This document shows, in pieces, positions 1 to 7,276 of a DNA stretch of 16,475 nucleotides. The position numbers were made by a program, and so were the translations under genes. Origin of the DNA: Candidatus Galligastranaerophilus intestinigallinarum (lineage in GTDB: Bacteria > Cyanobacteriota > Vampirovibrionia > Gastranaerophilales > Gastranaerophilaceae); the NCBI GenBank assembly GCA_018715855.1, contig DVKW01000042.1, forward strand, positions 1 through 16,475, given 5' to 3'. The notes under the pieces were generated by a model. The model saw only the letters and a program-made list of their open reading frames with translations, was not told the DNA's origin and searched no databases. Each line of letters starts with the position of its first letter. The stretch's first letter is position 1.

Positions 1-177
1 TTTATAGATTTCAGGAACTCCCTGTTTGCTGTTCACTTGAACCAAAATGTCTGCTTTTTTGCCTATAAAAAGTTTTAGAGCCGAAGCAGAACCTAAAGTA
101 TCGCCATCGGGGTTAACATGGGTTATAATTAAAACTTTATTTGCCTGTTTGATTTTTTCTAAAATTTTACTTATCAT
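1..177 (-). CDS. nrnA: DHH-family phosphoesterase, NrnA type (N-terminal 59 residues only)
   Basis: The reverse strand reads from an ATG at 177 without a stop to the window edge, giving 59 residues. A short opening helix leads to a beta strand (KVLIITH) and then the motif HVNPDGDTLGS. This is motif I of DHH phosphoesterases: His20, Asp24 and Asp26 would bind the catalytic Mn2+ ions. In this family it is typical of NrnA-like enzymes, which degrade nano-RNAs (2-5 nt) and often dephosphorylate 3'-phosphoadenosine phosphate (pAp) in the cytoplasm. The rest of the protein, including the DHH motif and the DHHA1 substrate-binding domain, lies outside the window. A cyclic-di-AMP phosphodiesterase or another DHH protein cannot be excluded from so short a piece. 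The gene is divergent from the exchanger gene at 216, with 38 bases between the start codons. Confidence 0.75.
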   Translation of the reverse strand, partial: MISKILEKIKQANKVLIITHVNPDGDTLGSASALKLFIGKKADILVQVNSKQGVPEIYK

Positions 178-215
178 AAACCCTATTATTACATAATTAA
201 AAGTTTTTTCAAAAT

Positions 216-1229
216 ATGGAAATATTAATAAATTTATTTTTTGTTTTAATTTATCTTTTATCAATTGTTCTAACCTGCAATTTGTTCACAAATTCAATTG
301 AAAATTTAGGCAAAAAATTTAATTTGGATAAAAGCGCAACGGGTTCAATTTTAGCAGCAGTCGGAACTGCGCTTCCTGAAACAATTCTTCCTTTAATTGC
401 AATTTTTTCTATCAAAGGAAATGCAGCAGATGGCGTTGAAATTGGAACAGGGGCAATTTTGGGGTCATCATTTTTACTTTCTGCTTTTGCACTTTTTATA
501 AGCGCCTTAGCTTTTATATTTTTCCAAAAGCAAAAATTAAAAAGCCCCTTAAATATTAACTTTGAAAACTTTTCAAGAGATTATAAATTTTTTATTTTTG
601 CCTATTTTATTGCAATAACATCAACTTTTATAAATGAAAAAAATATAAAAATCATAATCGGGGCATTTTTAATTTGTTATTGGATATTTTATGCAATTAA
701 AACAATTTCAAAATCAAATGAAAATGAAATTGAAGAAAATTGCCCGAATTTATATTTTGCCTTTTCAAATAAAAATTTAGAAAAAAACCTTTTTATAATA
801 CTTTTACAAACAATTTTTTCATTATTTTTGCTTTTTATATTCTCAAAACTTTTTGTTGATGAAATTCAAACCTTTTCAATGTTGACAAAAATAAGCCCCC
901 TTGTTGTAAGCCTTGTTTTATCACCTTTGGCAACGGAATTACCCGAAATTACAAACAGCATTATTTGGATTAAAAACAAAAAAGATTCCCTTGCAATTTC
1001 AAATATAACGGGCGCTATGGTTTATCAGGCTTCAATATGCACATCAATCGGAATTATTTTTACCGATTGGAAATTTTCAAACCATGCCGTTATAAATATT
1101 TTTTCAACAATTTGTGCAACATTAACAGTATTTTTATTAACAAGATTTATAAAAAAAGTTCCCGCAATACTTCTTTTATCTTGCATTGTTTGGTATTTGG
1201 GGTTTTTTATATTCATTTCATTAAGATAA
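216..1229 (+). CDS. Sodium/calcium exchanger-superfamily membrane protein
   Basis: A 337-residue integral membrane protein with about ten hydrophobic segments, in two inverted halves as expected for the CaCA (cation/Ca2+ antiporter) superfamily. The first alpha repeat has GTALPE at residues 50-55, followed by a glycine-rich GTGAILGSSF at 77-86. The second has LSPLATELPE at 235-244 followed by ISNITGAM at 261-268. Glu55 and Glu244 match the two essential ion-binding glutamates of the family. The loop between halves (about 165-190) is short, polar and Glu/Asn-rich. The alpha-1 repeat lacks the usual asparagines of the GNxxGSN signature, while alpha-2 keeps one (Asn263), so the ion transported (Ca2+, Na+, K+ or another cation) is uncertain. 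Start: first ATG of the frame, at the edge of the first membrane helix; no clear Shine-Dalgarno sequence precedes it. The gene seems independent of the Tad operon that follows after 102 bases. Confident about superfamily, not about substrate. Confidence 0.82.
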   Translation: MEILINLFFVLIYLLSIVLTCNLFTNSIENLGKKFNLDKSATGSILAAVGTALPETILPLIAIFSIKGNAADGVEIGTGAILGSSFLLSAFALFISALAFIFFQKQKLKSPLNINFENFSRDYKFFIFAYFIAITSTFINEKNIKIIIGAFLICYWIFYAIKTISKSNENEIEENCPNLYFAFSNKNLEKNLFIILLQTIFSLFLLFIFSKLFVDEIQTFSMLTKISPLVVSLVLSPLATELPEITNSIIWIKNKKDSLAISNITGAMVYQASICTSIGIIFTDWKFSNHAVINIFSTICATLTVFLLTRFIKKVPAILLLSCIVWYLGFFIFISLR

Positions 1230-1260
1230 CTTAACGATTTTCCTTGATTTATAAAATATA

Positions 1261-1285
1261 GTACAATACCTGTGGGTAGTTGTAC
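1261..1285 (+). promoter_or_regulatory. Hairpin in the leader of the Tad operon
   Basis: GTACAATACC (1261-1270) pairs with GGTA (1275-1278) plus TTGTAC (1280-1285). The result is a 10-bp stem with a TGTG loop and one bulged G at 1279. No T-run follows on either strand, so it is not a typical rho-independent terminator. It lies 31 bases after the exchanger stop codon and 46 bases before the cpaB start. The left arm contains TACAAT (1262-1267), one mismatch from the -10 consensus, but I see no convincing -35 at 16-18 bp. It could be an operator, an RNA leader structure controlling cpaB, or a rho-assisted terminator of the upstream gene. The structure is read directly; its role is inference. Confidence 0.5.
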
Positions 1286-1331
1286 CGAAAAAAGTGTATT
1301 ACAAAGAGAGTTTATTGGATTTTAAAATTTT

Positions 1332-2201
1332 ATGAGCTTAATGAATAACAGAAAATCGTTAATAGCGGCAACCGTTGCAGCTCTTTTTGTGCTCATAATT
1401 TTCGGCTCAATAACTTTTAACGGAAACAAACAAAAAGTGACAGAAAGCAAAGCTCCGCAGTTTCAATATGTTGTCGCAAAAAATATAATAAAGAAAAATG
1501 CCGTTATTAAAGAAGAAGATGTTGAAATTAAAACATCATCCGTTGCAATTGGCGGCACATACAAAGCAACGGGTGAAATCATCGGAAGAAAAGCAAAGCA
1601 AGATATTGAAATCGGAAAGCCCGTCACTAAAAATTCTATTCAGGAAATTAAAATAAAAGAAGAACCCAAAGAAGGCATAAAACCAAAAGAAGGCTATAGG
1701 GCAATTCCGATTTTAGTAAGAAAAAGTTCCATGCCGCCTTATATTTCTCTAAACGACAGGTTTGACCTTGCAACAAAAGATAATTTAATGATTATTGAAA
1801 ACTTAAAAATCTTAAATATTCTTGACCCTACAAAAGACGAATCCAATAAAATGCTTATTTTGGAAATAAAATCGGAAGATGTTCCGACTTTTATAAAATA
1901 TCAGGTTTCAACAAAAGGGTTTATTTTCCTTCAAAAAAACAAGGAAGATATAGGCGAATATAAATTTGTTGACATAAAAAAACAAGAGGAAGAAAAAAAG
2001 AAGGCAGAAGAAAAGAAAACGCTTGAAGAAATGATAAAACAAGCAAGTATACCTGCAAATCTTCCGCCTATAGAAAAAATTAAAGACAACAACGACCAAA
2101 TTCCGGAATTACAGACAGGCGGCTTTGTTGCGCCAACCAAAGGCAAGGAAGTGGAAGTTATTGTCGGCAATTCAAAAACAAAAATGGAATTTAACGATTA
2201 A
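1332..2201 (+). CDS. cpaB: CpaB/RcpC, Tad pilus secretin-associated protein
   Basis: A 289-residue protein with a short cytoplasmic N-terminus, one membrane helix (about 9-28) and a periplasmic remainder. Residues 45-105 form a SAF/AFP-III-like domain (VVAKNIIKKNAVIKEEDV..., then IGRKAKQDIEIGKPVTKNSI), the hallmark of CpaB/RcpC. Residues 120-200 fit the following RcpC domain (YRAIPILVRKSSMPPYISLNDRFDL, here read as YRAIPIL and NDRFDL blocks). In Tad systems CpaB works with the outer-membrane secretin encoded next door. A Lys/Glu-rich stretch (216-236) and a Pro/Asn-rich linker (240-268) precede a short beta-like tail, VEVIVGNSK. The total length is normal for the family. It is the first gene of the Tad operon; its stop codon shares one base with the cpaC start (TAATG), suggesting translational coupling. 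An in-frame ATG three codons later (1341) could be the true start. No strong ribosome-binding site distinguishes the two. Confidence 0.88.
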   Translation: MSLMNNRKSLIAATVAALFVLIIFGSITFNGNKQKVTESKAPQFQYVVAKNIIKKNAVIKEEDVEIKTSSVAIGGTYKATGEIIGRKAKQDIEIGKPVTKNSIQEIKIKEEPKEGIKPKEGYRAIPILVRKSSMPPYISLNDRFDLATKDNLMIIENLKILNILDPTKDESNKMLILEIKSEDVPTFIKYQVSTKGFIFLQKNKEDIGEYKFVDIKKQEEEKKKAEEKKTLEEMIKQASIPANLPPIEKIKDNNDQIPELQTGGFVAPTKGKEVEVIVGNSKTKMEFND

Positions 2202-3532
2202 TGAAAAAAATAATAAAAAATTTAATAATATGTTTTTTGCTAATATCGGGGCTGCCTGCGCTTTGTGCAAAATTCAGGGAAATTAATTCCACAAGCTTTG
2301 AAAATGAAATTCCCGTTGTTCAAAGTGAAGATTTGAATATGGCAAATACTTCTCAAAAGCCTTCTTTTGAAACAATAAATGCCGTAAAAGACGGCAACGA
2401 AAAATTATACGGCGTTGTTGGCAAATCGCAAGTTTTAAGCTTTGATAAAGACATTCAAAGGGTTTCATTAACAGATAATAAAATTGCCGAAATTGTTGTT
2501 TTATCGCCAAGGCAAATTTTAATAAACGGCAAAACCCCCGGAAACACAAGCATAATTTTTTGGAGTGAAGGTTCAACAAAACCCGTTTTTTATAATTTAG
2601 TTATTCAACAAAATGCAGATGCTTTTATTCAAGCTGTTGAATATATTGCGCCAAATGAAAATATTTCTCTTGTTTTTAACGATAACGGCGCAGTTTTGAC
2701 GGGGCATTTAAGTTCAACTGCCGTTAAAGAAAAAATTGTAAACCTTGCAAATGCTTATAACATTAAATTAACCGATGTAACGGAAAGCCCTGCAAAACAA
2801 GTGCTTTTAGAGGTTAAAATAACCGAAGCAAGCAAAAACTTTACAAGAAGATTGGGTGTTAATTTAATCGGCGGCAAAAATGTTGCAGGCAACAAAATCG
2901 GCAATGAATGGGTTGATAACCAAGATTCATCGGGCAGGTTTCTTCAAACAGGCAGCGACGGGCTTGTTTTGGGATATTTTAAACCGGGAAAATACGGCAT
3001 AGATTTTCAAGCAAGTGAAGCAAAGGGTGATATTAAAATTTTGGCTGAACCGAAATTGTTATCGGTCAACGGCGAAGAAGGAAGTTTTTCCGTTGGCAAC
3101 CAAGTGCCTGTGCCATCTGAAATGGGGCAATACGGAAACGTTTCTTATGAATATAAAGACACAGGCGTTATTTTAAAATTCACCCCCACAATTATGGAAG
3201 ATTCAGGCAGAATTAGGCTTGTTTTAAACCCCGAAGTATCTGAAGTTGACCAATCTGTTTCGGTTACATCCACCTCAGGCGCTGCGGTTTACGGGTTTAA
3301 AACAAGAAAAGTTTCAACAACGGTTGAACTTATGGACGGTGAAACTTTAATAATTGCAGGTTTATTAAGAAATTCATCTTCAAAGAGCAGGACACAGGTT
3401 CCGATTCTTGGTAATATACCGGTATTGGGAAATTTCTTCTCGGTTACAAACGATGATAGAGATGATGAAGAGTTGGTCATCTTTATTACACCAAAAATTG
3501 TTGATAACTCAATAAATATAGATAATCTGTAA
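2201..3532 (+). CDS. cpaC: CpaC/RcpA, Tad pilus outer-membrane secretin
   Basis: A 443-residue secretin that forms the outer-membrane channel of the Tad machine. The N-terminus is a classic signal peptide: KK at 2-3, a hydrophobic core, and likely cleavage after LCA (residue 23). Residues 70-136 match the pilus-assembly/secretin N-terminal domain (YGVVGKSQVLSF ... AEIVVLSPRQILING ... GNTSIIFW). Residues 140-195 form a small BON/NolW-like region. The secretin domain starts at VLLEVKITEASK (201-212) and includes AEPKLLSVNGEEGSF (282-296), YKDTGVILKFTP (318-329), the hallmark VPILGNIPVLGNFF (400-413) and ELVIFITPKIV (424-434). Length fits the family. The ATG overlaps the cpaB stop codon by one base, and cpaE starts only five bases after this stop. 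In many operons a pilotin-like lipoprotein gene (rcpB/cpaD) sits between the secretin and tadZ; none is present here. Confidence 0.95.
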   Translation: MKKIIKNLIICFLLISGLPALCAKFREINSTSFENEIPVVQSEDLNMANTSQKPSFETINAVKDGNEKLYGVVGKSQVLSFDKDIQRVSLTDNKIAEIVVLSPRQILINGKTPGNTSIIFWSEGSTKPVFYNLVIQQNADAFIQAVEYIAPNENISLVFNDNGAVLTGHLSSTAVKEKIVNLANAYNIKLTDVTESPAKQVLLEVKITEASKNFTRRLGVNLIGGKNVAGNKIGNEWVDNQDSSGRFLQTGSDGLVLGYFKPGKYGIDFQASEAKGDIKILAEPKLLSVNGEEGSFSVGNQVPVPSEMGQYGNVSYEYKDTGVILKFTPTIMEDSGRIRLVLNPEVSEVDQSVSVTSTSGAAVYGFKTRKVSTTVELMDGETLIIAGLLRNSSSKSRTQVPILGNIPVLGNFFSVTNDDRDDEELVIFITPKIVDNSINIDNL

Positions 3533-3537
3533 AAAAT

Positions 3538-4761
3538 ATGGCTATAAAAATTGATACGGTAATAATAGATTCTGAAGAAACTTCAAGAGAGCTTATTGCA
3601 AGCTATCTTGAAACGGTTGATGATATCAATATTATTCAACAATTTAAAGATATTTTATCTGCGCAAGATTATATTATTGAAAACAGACCGCCTCTTGTAA
3701 TTGTTGATATAACAAAAAAAACAAATATTTCACTTGATATAATTTCAAAATTAACAACTCTTGTAAAAAATATAAAAATTATTGTGCTCTCTTATGATAC
3801 TGAATCTGATATTGTTATTAAAGCACTTCGGGCGGGCGCAAGAGAATTTTTGGTTAAACCCTTAATTGAAAAAGATTTTGTAGCATCCGTTCAAAAAATG
3901 AAAGACCTTATTTTAGGCAACATCAATGATACAACCAAATGTAAGGTTATAACAACTTTTTCAAATAAAGGGGGAATAGGAAAAACTTCAATTGCCGTTA
4001 ATTTGGCAATGGAAATTGCAAATATTACAAAAGAAAAAGTGGCCCTTGTGGATTTAAACATGCAAATGGGCGATATCACAACCTTTTTAAACCTTGACCC
4101 TTCGTTTGATACATCTTATGTAATAAACAACTTAGATAGGATTGATGAAACTTTTCTTTTAACAACATTGGAACAATATAACAAAACAAGCTTATACGTT
4201 CTTGCAGACCCGCCCGATATTGAACAAGCGGAAATTATTACAAGCGAAGACATTACAACCTTAATTAACATTTTAAGGAATGTTTTTTCATACATTGTAA
4301 TAGACACAACCTCAAGTTTTGACGCTAAAACAATAACGGCGCTTGATAATTCCGATTTAATTCTTTTAATTTCAATTATAAACTTGCCATCTATCAGAAA
4401 TTGCCAAAGGTGTTTTGATTTGTTCAAAAAGCTGGGCTATTCAAAAGATAAAATTAAGCTTATAATTAACCGTTATATGGATGCGGACGACATTAAAATT
4501 GAAGATGTTGAAGAAGTTTTAGACCATAAAGTTTTCTTTAAAATTACAAACAATTATTACACAATCATAAATTCGATAAACAAAGGCATCCCAATTTGCG
4601 ATGCTGCGCCAAATTCAAACATTTGCAAAAGCTTTAAACAGCTGGGCGCAATGTTATCGGATAATTACAACTACACAAACAAAAACCAAAAACCGCAAAA
4701 CCAAAGGGAACAAGGGTTTAAATTTTTGAACCTTTTCCACAAAAATAAAGGAGATAATTAG
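3538..4761 (+). CDS. cpaE: CpaE/TadZ, Tad localisation ATPase with receiver-like domain
   Basis: A 407-residue two-domain protein. Residues 1-120 form a response-regulator receiver fold: Asp11 and Glu13 in the acidic pocket, Asp57 at the phosphorylation position (LVIVDITK), Ser85 and Lys107 (FLVKPL). Residues 135-375 form a MinD/ParA-like ATPase with the deviant Walker A KGGIGKTS (144-151), Walker A' VALVDLNMQMGD (168-179) and a Walker B-like YIVIDTTSS. In Tad systems TadZ acts at the inner membrane and helps place the machine at its cellular site. The receiver domain of TadZ is often degenerate, but here all the key residues appear to be present. The C-terminal ~40 residues are Asn/Gln/Lys-rich. 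It starts five bases after the secretin stop codon with no clear Shine-Dalgarno sequence; its 3' end carries the ribosome-binding site of the next gene. Confidence 0.93.
   Translation: MAIKIDTVIIDSEETSRELIASYLETVDDINIIQQFKDILSAQDYIIENRPPLVIVDITKKTNISLDIISKLTTLVKNIKIIVLSYDTESDIVIKALRAGAREFLVKPLIEKDFVASVQKMKDLILGNINDTTKCKVITTFSNKGGIGKTSIAVNLAMEIANITKEKVALVDLNMQMGDITTFLNLDPSFDTSYVINNLDRIDETFLLTTLEQYNKTSLYVLADPPDIEQAEIITSEDITTLINILRNVFSYIVIDTTSSFDAKTITALDNSDLILLISIINLPSIRNCQRCFDLFKKLGYSKDKIKLIINRYMDADDIKIEDVEEVLDHKVFFKITNNYYTIINSINKGIPICDAAPNSNICKSFKQLGAMLSDNYNYTNKNQKPQNQREQGFKFLNLFHKNKGDN
4747..4753 (+). promoter_or_regulatory. Strong Shine-Dalgarno for the TTG-started cpaF
   Basis: AAAGGAG lies inside the last codons of cpaE, eight bases upstream of a TTG that directly follows the cpaE stop codon (TAG then TTG). 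It is the clearest ribosome-binding site in the window, and it decides the start: the non-ATG codon at 4762 is well spaced, and no in-frame ATG occurs nearby. Confidence 0.75.
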
Positions 4762-6324
4762 TTGTCTCTAAAAGACAGATTAAATGCCAATCACAATAAT
4801 AACAACAATGAGCGCAACAACAAAGAAGATAAGAGCGCTTATTTAAACTATTCGGTTACTCCCTTAAACGAAGAATTAAGAAGCCTAAAAGACCAGCTCC
4901 ACGTTCTTTTGATTGAAAAAGTAAACACAACTCCAAATTGGTCAAATTTTTCTGATGATGAACAGAAAAATTTAATAAGGCAATTTATTGAATTTCAAAT
5001 TGCAAGCAATTTTAGGCAAGTGCCTATTAATAAATCCGAAAAAGAGCGCTTAATAAAAGAAATTATTCAAGATACAAAAGGCTTTGGCCCTCTTGACCCT
5101 TTGCTTGAAGACCCCGGCATAAGCGATATTTTGGTAAACGGTGCAAAAAGCGTTTATATAGAAAAAAACGGTAAACTTTATAAAACGTCTGTTACCTTTA
5201 AAGATAACGACCACCTTAAAAACATAATCGAGAGAATTGTTTCAAAAGTGGGAAGAAGAATAGATGAAAAATCGCCAATGGTGGATGCCAGACTTGCAGA
5301 CGGAAGCCGTGTGAATGCAATTATTCCCCCGCTTGCAATAGATGGGCCTTCGCTTTCTATCAGGCGTTTTAAAAAAGACGCAGGGACAATTGAAGCCTTA
5401 TTAAGATGGGGTTCAATGTCAACAGAAATTGCAGATGTGCTGCAAGCTGCCGTTCGAGCAAGGTGCAACATAATAATTTCAGGCGGAACGGGCGCCGGCA
5501 AAACAACATTATTAAACAGTTTATCTGCAAGAATACCTTCAGGAGAAAGAATTATTACAATAGAAGATTCAGCCGAACTTTGCTTGCAACAAGAACACGT
5601 TGTAAGGCTTGAAACAAGGCCGAAAAACATTGAGGGCGAAGGGGAAATTTCAACAAGAGATTTAGTTATAAACTCCCTTCGTATGAGGCCCGATAGAATA
5701 GTAATCGGTGAATGCCGTGGCGCAGAAACACTTGATATGTTACAAGCCATGAACACAGGCCACGACGGTTCATTAACAACGCTTCACGCAAACTCTCCAA
5801 GAGATGCCCTATCAAGGTTAGAGACCATGGTTTTATATGCAGGGGTTGACCTTCCAAGTAAAAATATTAAGCAGCAAATTTCATCAGCCATTAATATAAT
5901 CATTCAAACATCAAGGCTTCAAGACGGTTCAAGAAAAGTAACAAGAGTTTCTGAAATTACAGGCATGGAAGAATCTGTTATTACAATGCAGGATATTTTT
6001 GTTTGGAAACAAACAGGCATGAGTGATAATGCAGTTATAGGAACCCATGTTTCAACGGGCGTAAGGCCTGAATTTATGAAAAAGATTGAGCGCATCGGAA
6101 TTGAGATAAACAACAGAATTTTTGATGCCAACTACAAACACACATACATAATAAAATCTTCAACGCAAAATGAAAACATTGTAAGGCATAAAAGCCCGAT
6201 AGTTGAGAAAAAAGACACACAAAATATTGAAGCCGTCAGAAAATCAATGGTTTCAAGAAGCGAACAGGAAGCTGACATTTTAAGAAGACTGCAAAGTAAA
6301 AATGGACGTAGATTTGATACTTAA
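4762..6324 (+). CDS. cpaF: CpaF/TadA, Tad secretion ATPase
   Basis: A 520-residue ATPase of the type II/IV secretion (VirB11/GspE-like) superfamily, the hexameric motor that drives pilin polymerisation at the cytoplasmic face of the inner membrane. Residues 10-30 are an Asn-rich disordered stretch. Residues 35-110 are the N-terminal helical domain, and GFGPLDPLLEDPGISDILVNG (from 108) is the conserved CpaF block. Walker A is GGTGAGKTT (241-249), the Asp box covers ITIEDSAEL (265-273), Walker B is RIVIGECRGAE (312-322), and the His box is TTLHANSPRDAL (339-350). The conserved family end, TGVRPEFMKKIERIGI, is at 432-447. A further tail of about 66 residues, rich in Lys/Arg/Gln/Glu, is longer than usual. 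Its last 23 bases overlap tadB. The start codon is TTG with a strong AAAGGAG upstream. Confidence 0.96.
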   Translation: MSLKDRLNANHNNNNNERNNKEDKSAYLNYSVTPLNEELRSLKDQLHVLLIEKVNTTPNWSNFSDDEQKNLIRQFIEFQIASNFRQVPINKSEKERLIKEIIQDTKGFGPLDPLLEDPGISDILVNGAKSVYIEKNGKLYKTSVTFKDNDHLKNIIERIVSKVGRRIDEKSPMVDARLADGSRVNAIIPPLAIDGPSLSIRRFKKDAGTIEALLRWGSMSTEIADVLQAAVRARCNIIISGGTGAGKTTLLNSLSARIPSGERIITIEDSAELCLQQEHVVRLETRPKNIEGEGEISTRDLVINSLRMRPDRIVIGECRGAETLDMLQAMNTGHDGSLTTLHANSPRDALSRLETMVLYAGVDLPSKNIKQQISSAINIIIQTSRLQDGSRKVTRVSEITGMEESVITMQDIFVWKQTGMSDNAVIGTHVSTGVRPEFMKKIERIGIEINNRIFDANYKHTYIIKSSTQNENIVRHKSPIVEKKDTQNIEAVRKSMVSRSEQEADILRRLQSKNGRRFDT

Positions 6325-7276
6325 ACTCGGCGCTTGCGTTTTTAGCAGCATTTTAACTTATATTTGCGTAATTAATTTATGCAACTATTTTCATGTGGAT
6401 GAAAAAGAAGTTGTAAAAAGGCTTATTGCAGTTAAAAACCATGATTTTAAGGGCAACAAACCAAACAACAATAACTTTGCAATGGCAAAATCAAACTTTC
6501 AGTTTAAGGTTTTTTCAAAAATATTTAAAAATATAAAAATTGTTGAAAAAATAAAAGCACTGTTAGAGCAGGCAGATATTCCTTGGCAGGTGGATACTTT
6601 TGTTATTGTAAGTATTGTTTTAGGGTTAATTCCGCTTGTTCTTGCATTAATTTTTACGCCGCTTTTAATTGTGGTTTGTCTTGTGGGGCTTTTTGGGCCG
6701 TTTTTATATGCAAAATATAAAATTAAAAAAAGAACTCAATTATTCACCCAACAATTACCCGATGCGCTTGATTTGTTGTGTAATGCACTAAGAGCGGGGC
6801 ATTCACTTTTTAGCGCTTTTGAAGTTATTGTAAATGAAATGCCAAACCCGATAAGCAAGGTTTTCAAAATTTTAACGGATGAAATTGCTTTGGGGGTAGA
6901 TGTAAAAGATGCAATGAAATCACTTCAAAGAATGGTTCCGGGGTCTGTTGATTTAAGGTTTTTTACAACGGTTGTAATTTTACAAAGAGAAATCGGCGGC
7001 AACTTAATTAAACTTCTTGAAATTTTAGCGGGAACAATAAGAGAAAGGTTTAAAATGATTGGCCAATTAAAAGCGCAAACAATGCAAGCAAGGCTATCAG
7101 GGATAATAGTTTCTGTAATTCCCCCTATTATTTGCGTTGTTCTTTTTATAATGGCGCCTGAGTATATGGATTATCTTACAAACCACATTTGGGGCAAAAT
7201 TGCGCTTGGCGTTTCTGCGGTTTTAATGGTTATAGGGTATATTGTTATTAATAAAATTACGGATATTGAAATATAA
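6302..7276 (+). CDS. tadB: TadB, Tad inner-membrane platform protein
   Basis: A 324-residue inner-membrane protein of the T2SS F (GspF-like) family. With TadC it forms the platform that couples the ATPase to pilus assembly. It has a membrane helix at about 5-27 and a cytoplasmic segment containing an Asn/Lys-rich linker (45-65). Two helices follow at about 100-138, then the T2SSF helical domain at 148-265, with QLPDALDLLCNALRAGHSLFSAF (in blocks QLPDALDLL and ALRAGHSLF), DEIALGVDVKDAM and QREIGGNLIKLLE. Two terminal helices lie near 270-286 and 300-317. The pattern ALRAGHS / GGNL is typical of TadB rather than of GspF of type II systems. The ATG lies inside the end of cpaF (23-base overlap, different frame), and its own stop shares one base with the tadC start (TAATG), so translation is probably coupled through tadC. 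Confidence 0.92.
   Translation: MDVDLILKLGACVFSSILTYICVINLCNYFHVDEKEVVKRLIAVKNHDFKGNKPNNNNFAMAKSNFQFKVFSKIFKNIKIVEKIKALLEQADIPWQVDTFVIVSIVLGLIPLVLALIFTPLLIVVCLVGLFGPFLYAKYKIKKRTQLFTQQLPDALDLLCNALRAGHSLFSAFEVIVNEMPNPISKVFKILTDEIALGVDVKDAMKSLQRMVPGSVDLRFFTTVVILQREIGGNLIKLLEILAGTIRERFKMIGQLKAQTMQARLSGIIVSVIPPIICVVLFIMAPEYMDYLTNHIWGKIALGVSAVLMVIGYIVINKITDIEI

Noticed and set aside
178..215. Overlapping divergent promoters in the 38 bases between the phosphoesterase and exchanger genes
   Set aside because: TATTAT at 184-189 resembles a -10 box, but no -35 with proper spacing is visible; in such AT-rich DNA a lone hexamer is not evidence.
5178..5756. A 192-residue minus-strand open frame opposite cpaF
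   Set aside because: cpaF in this region carries the conserved Walker A, Walker B and His box motifs, so the opposite frame is a shadow.
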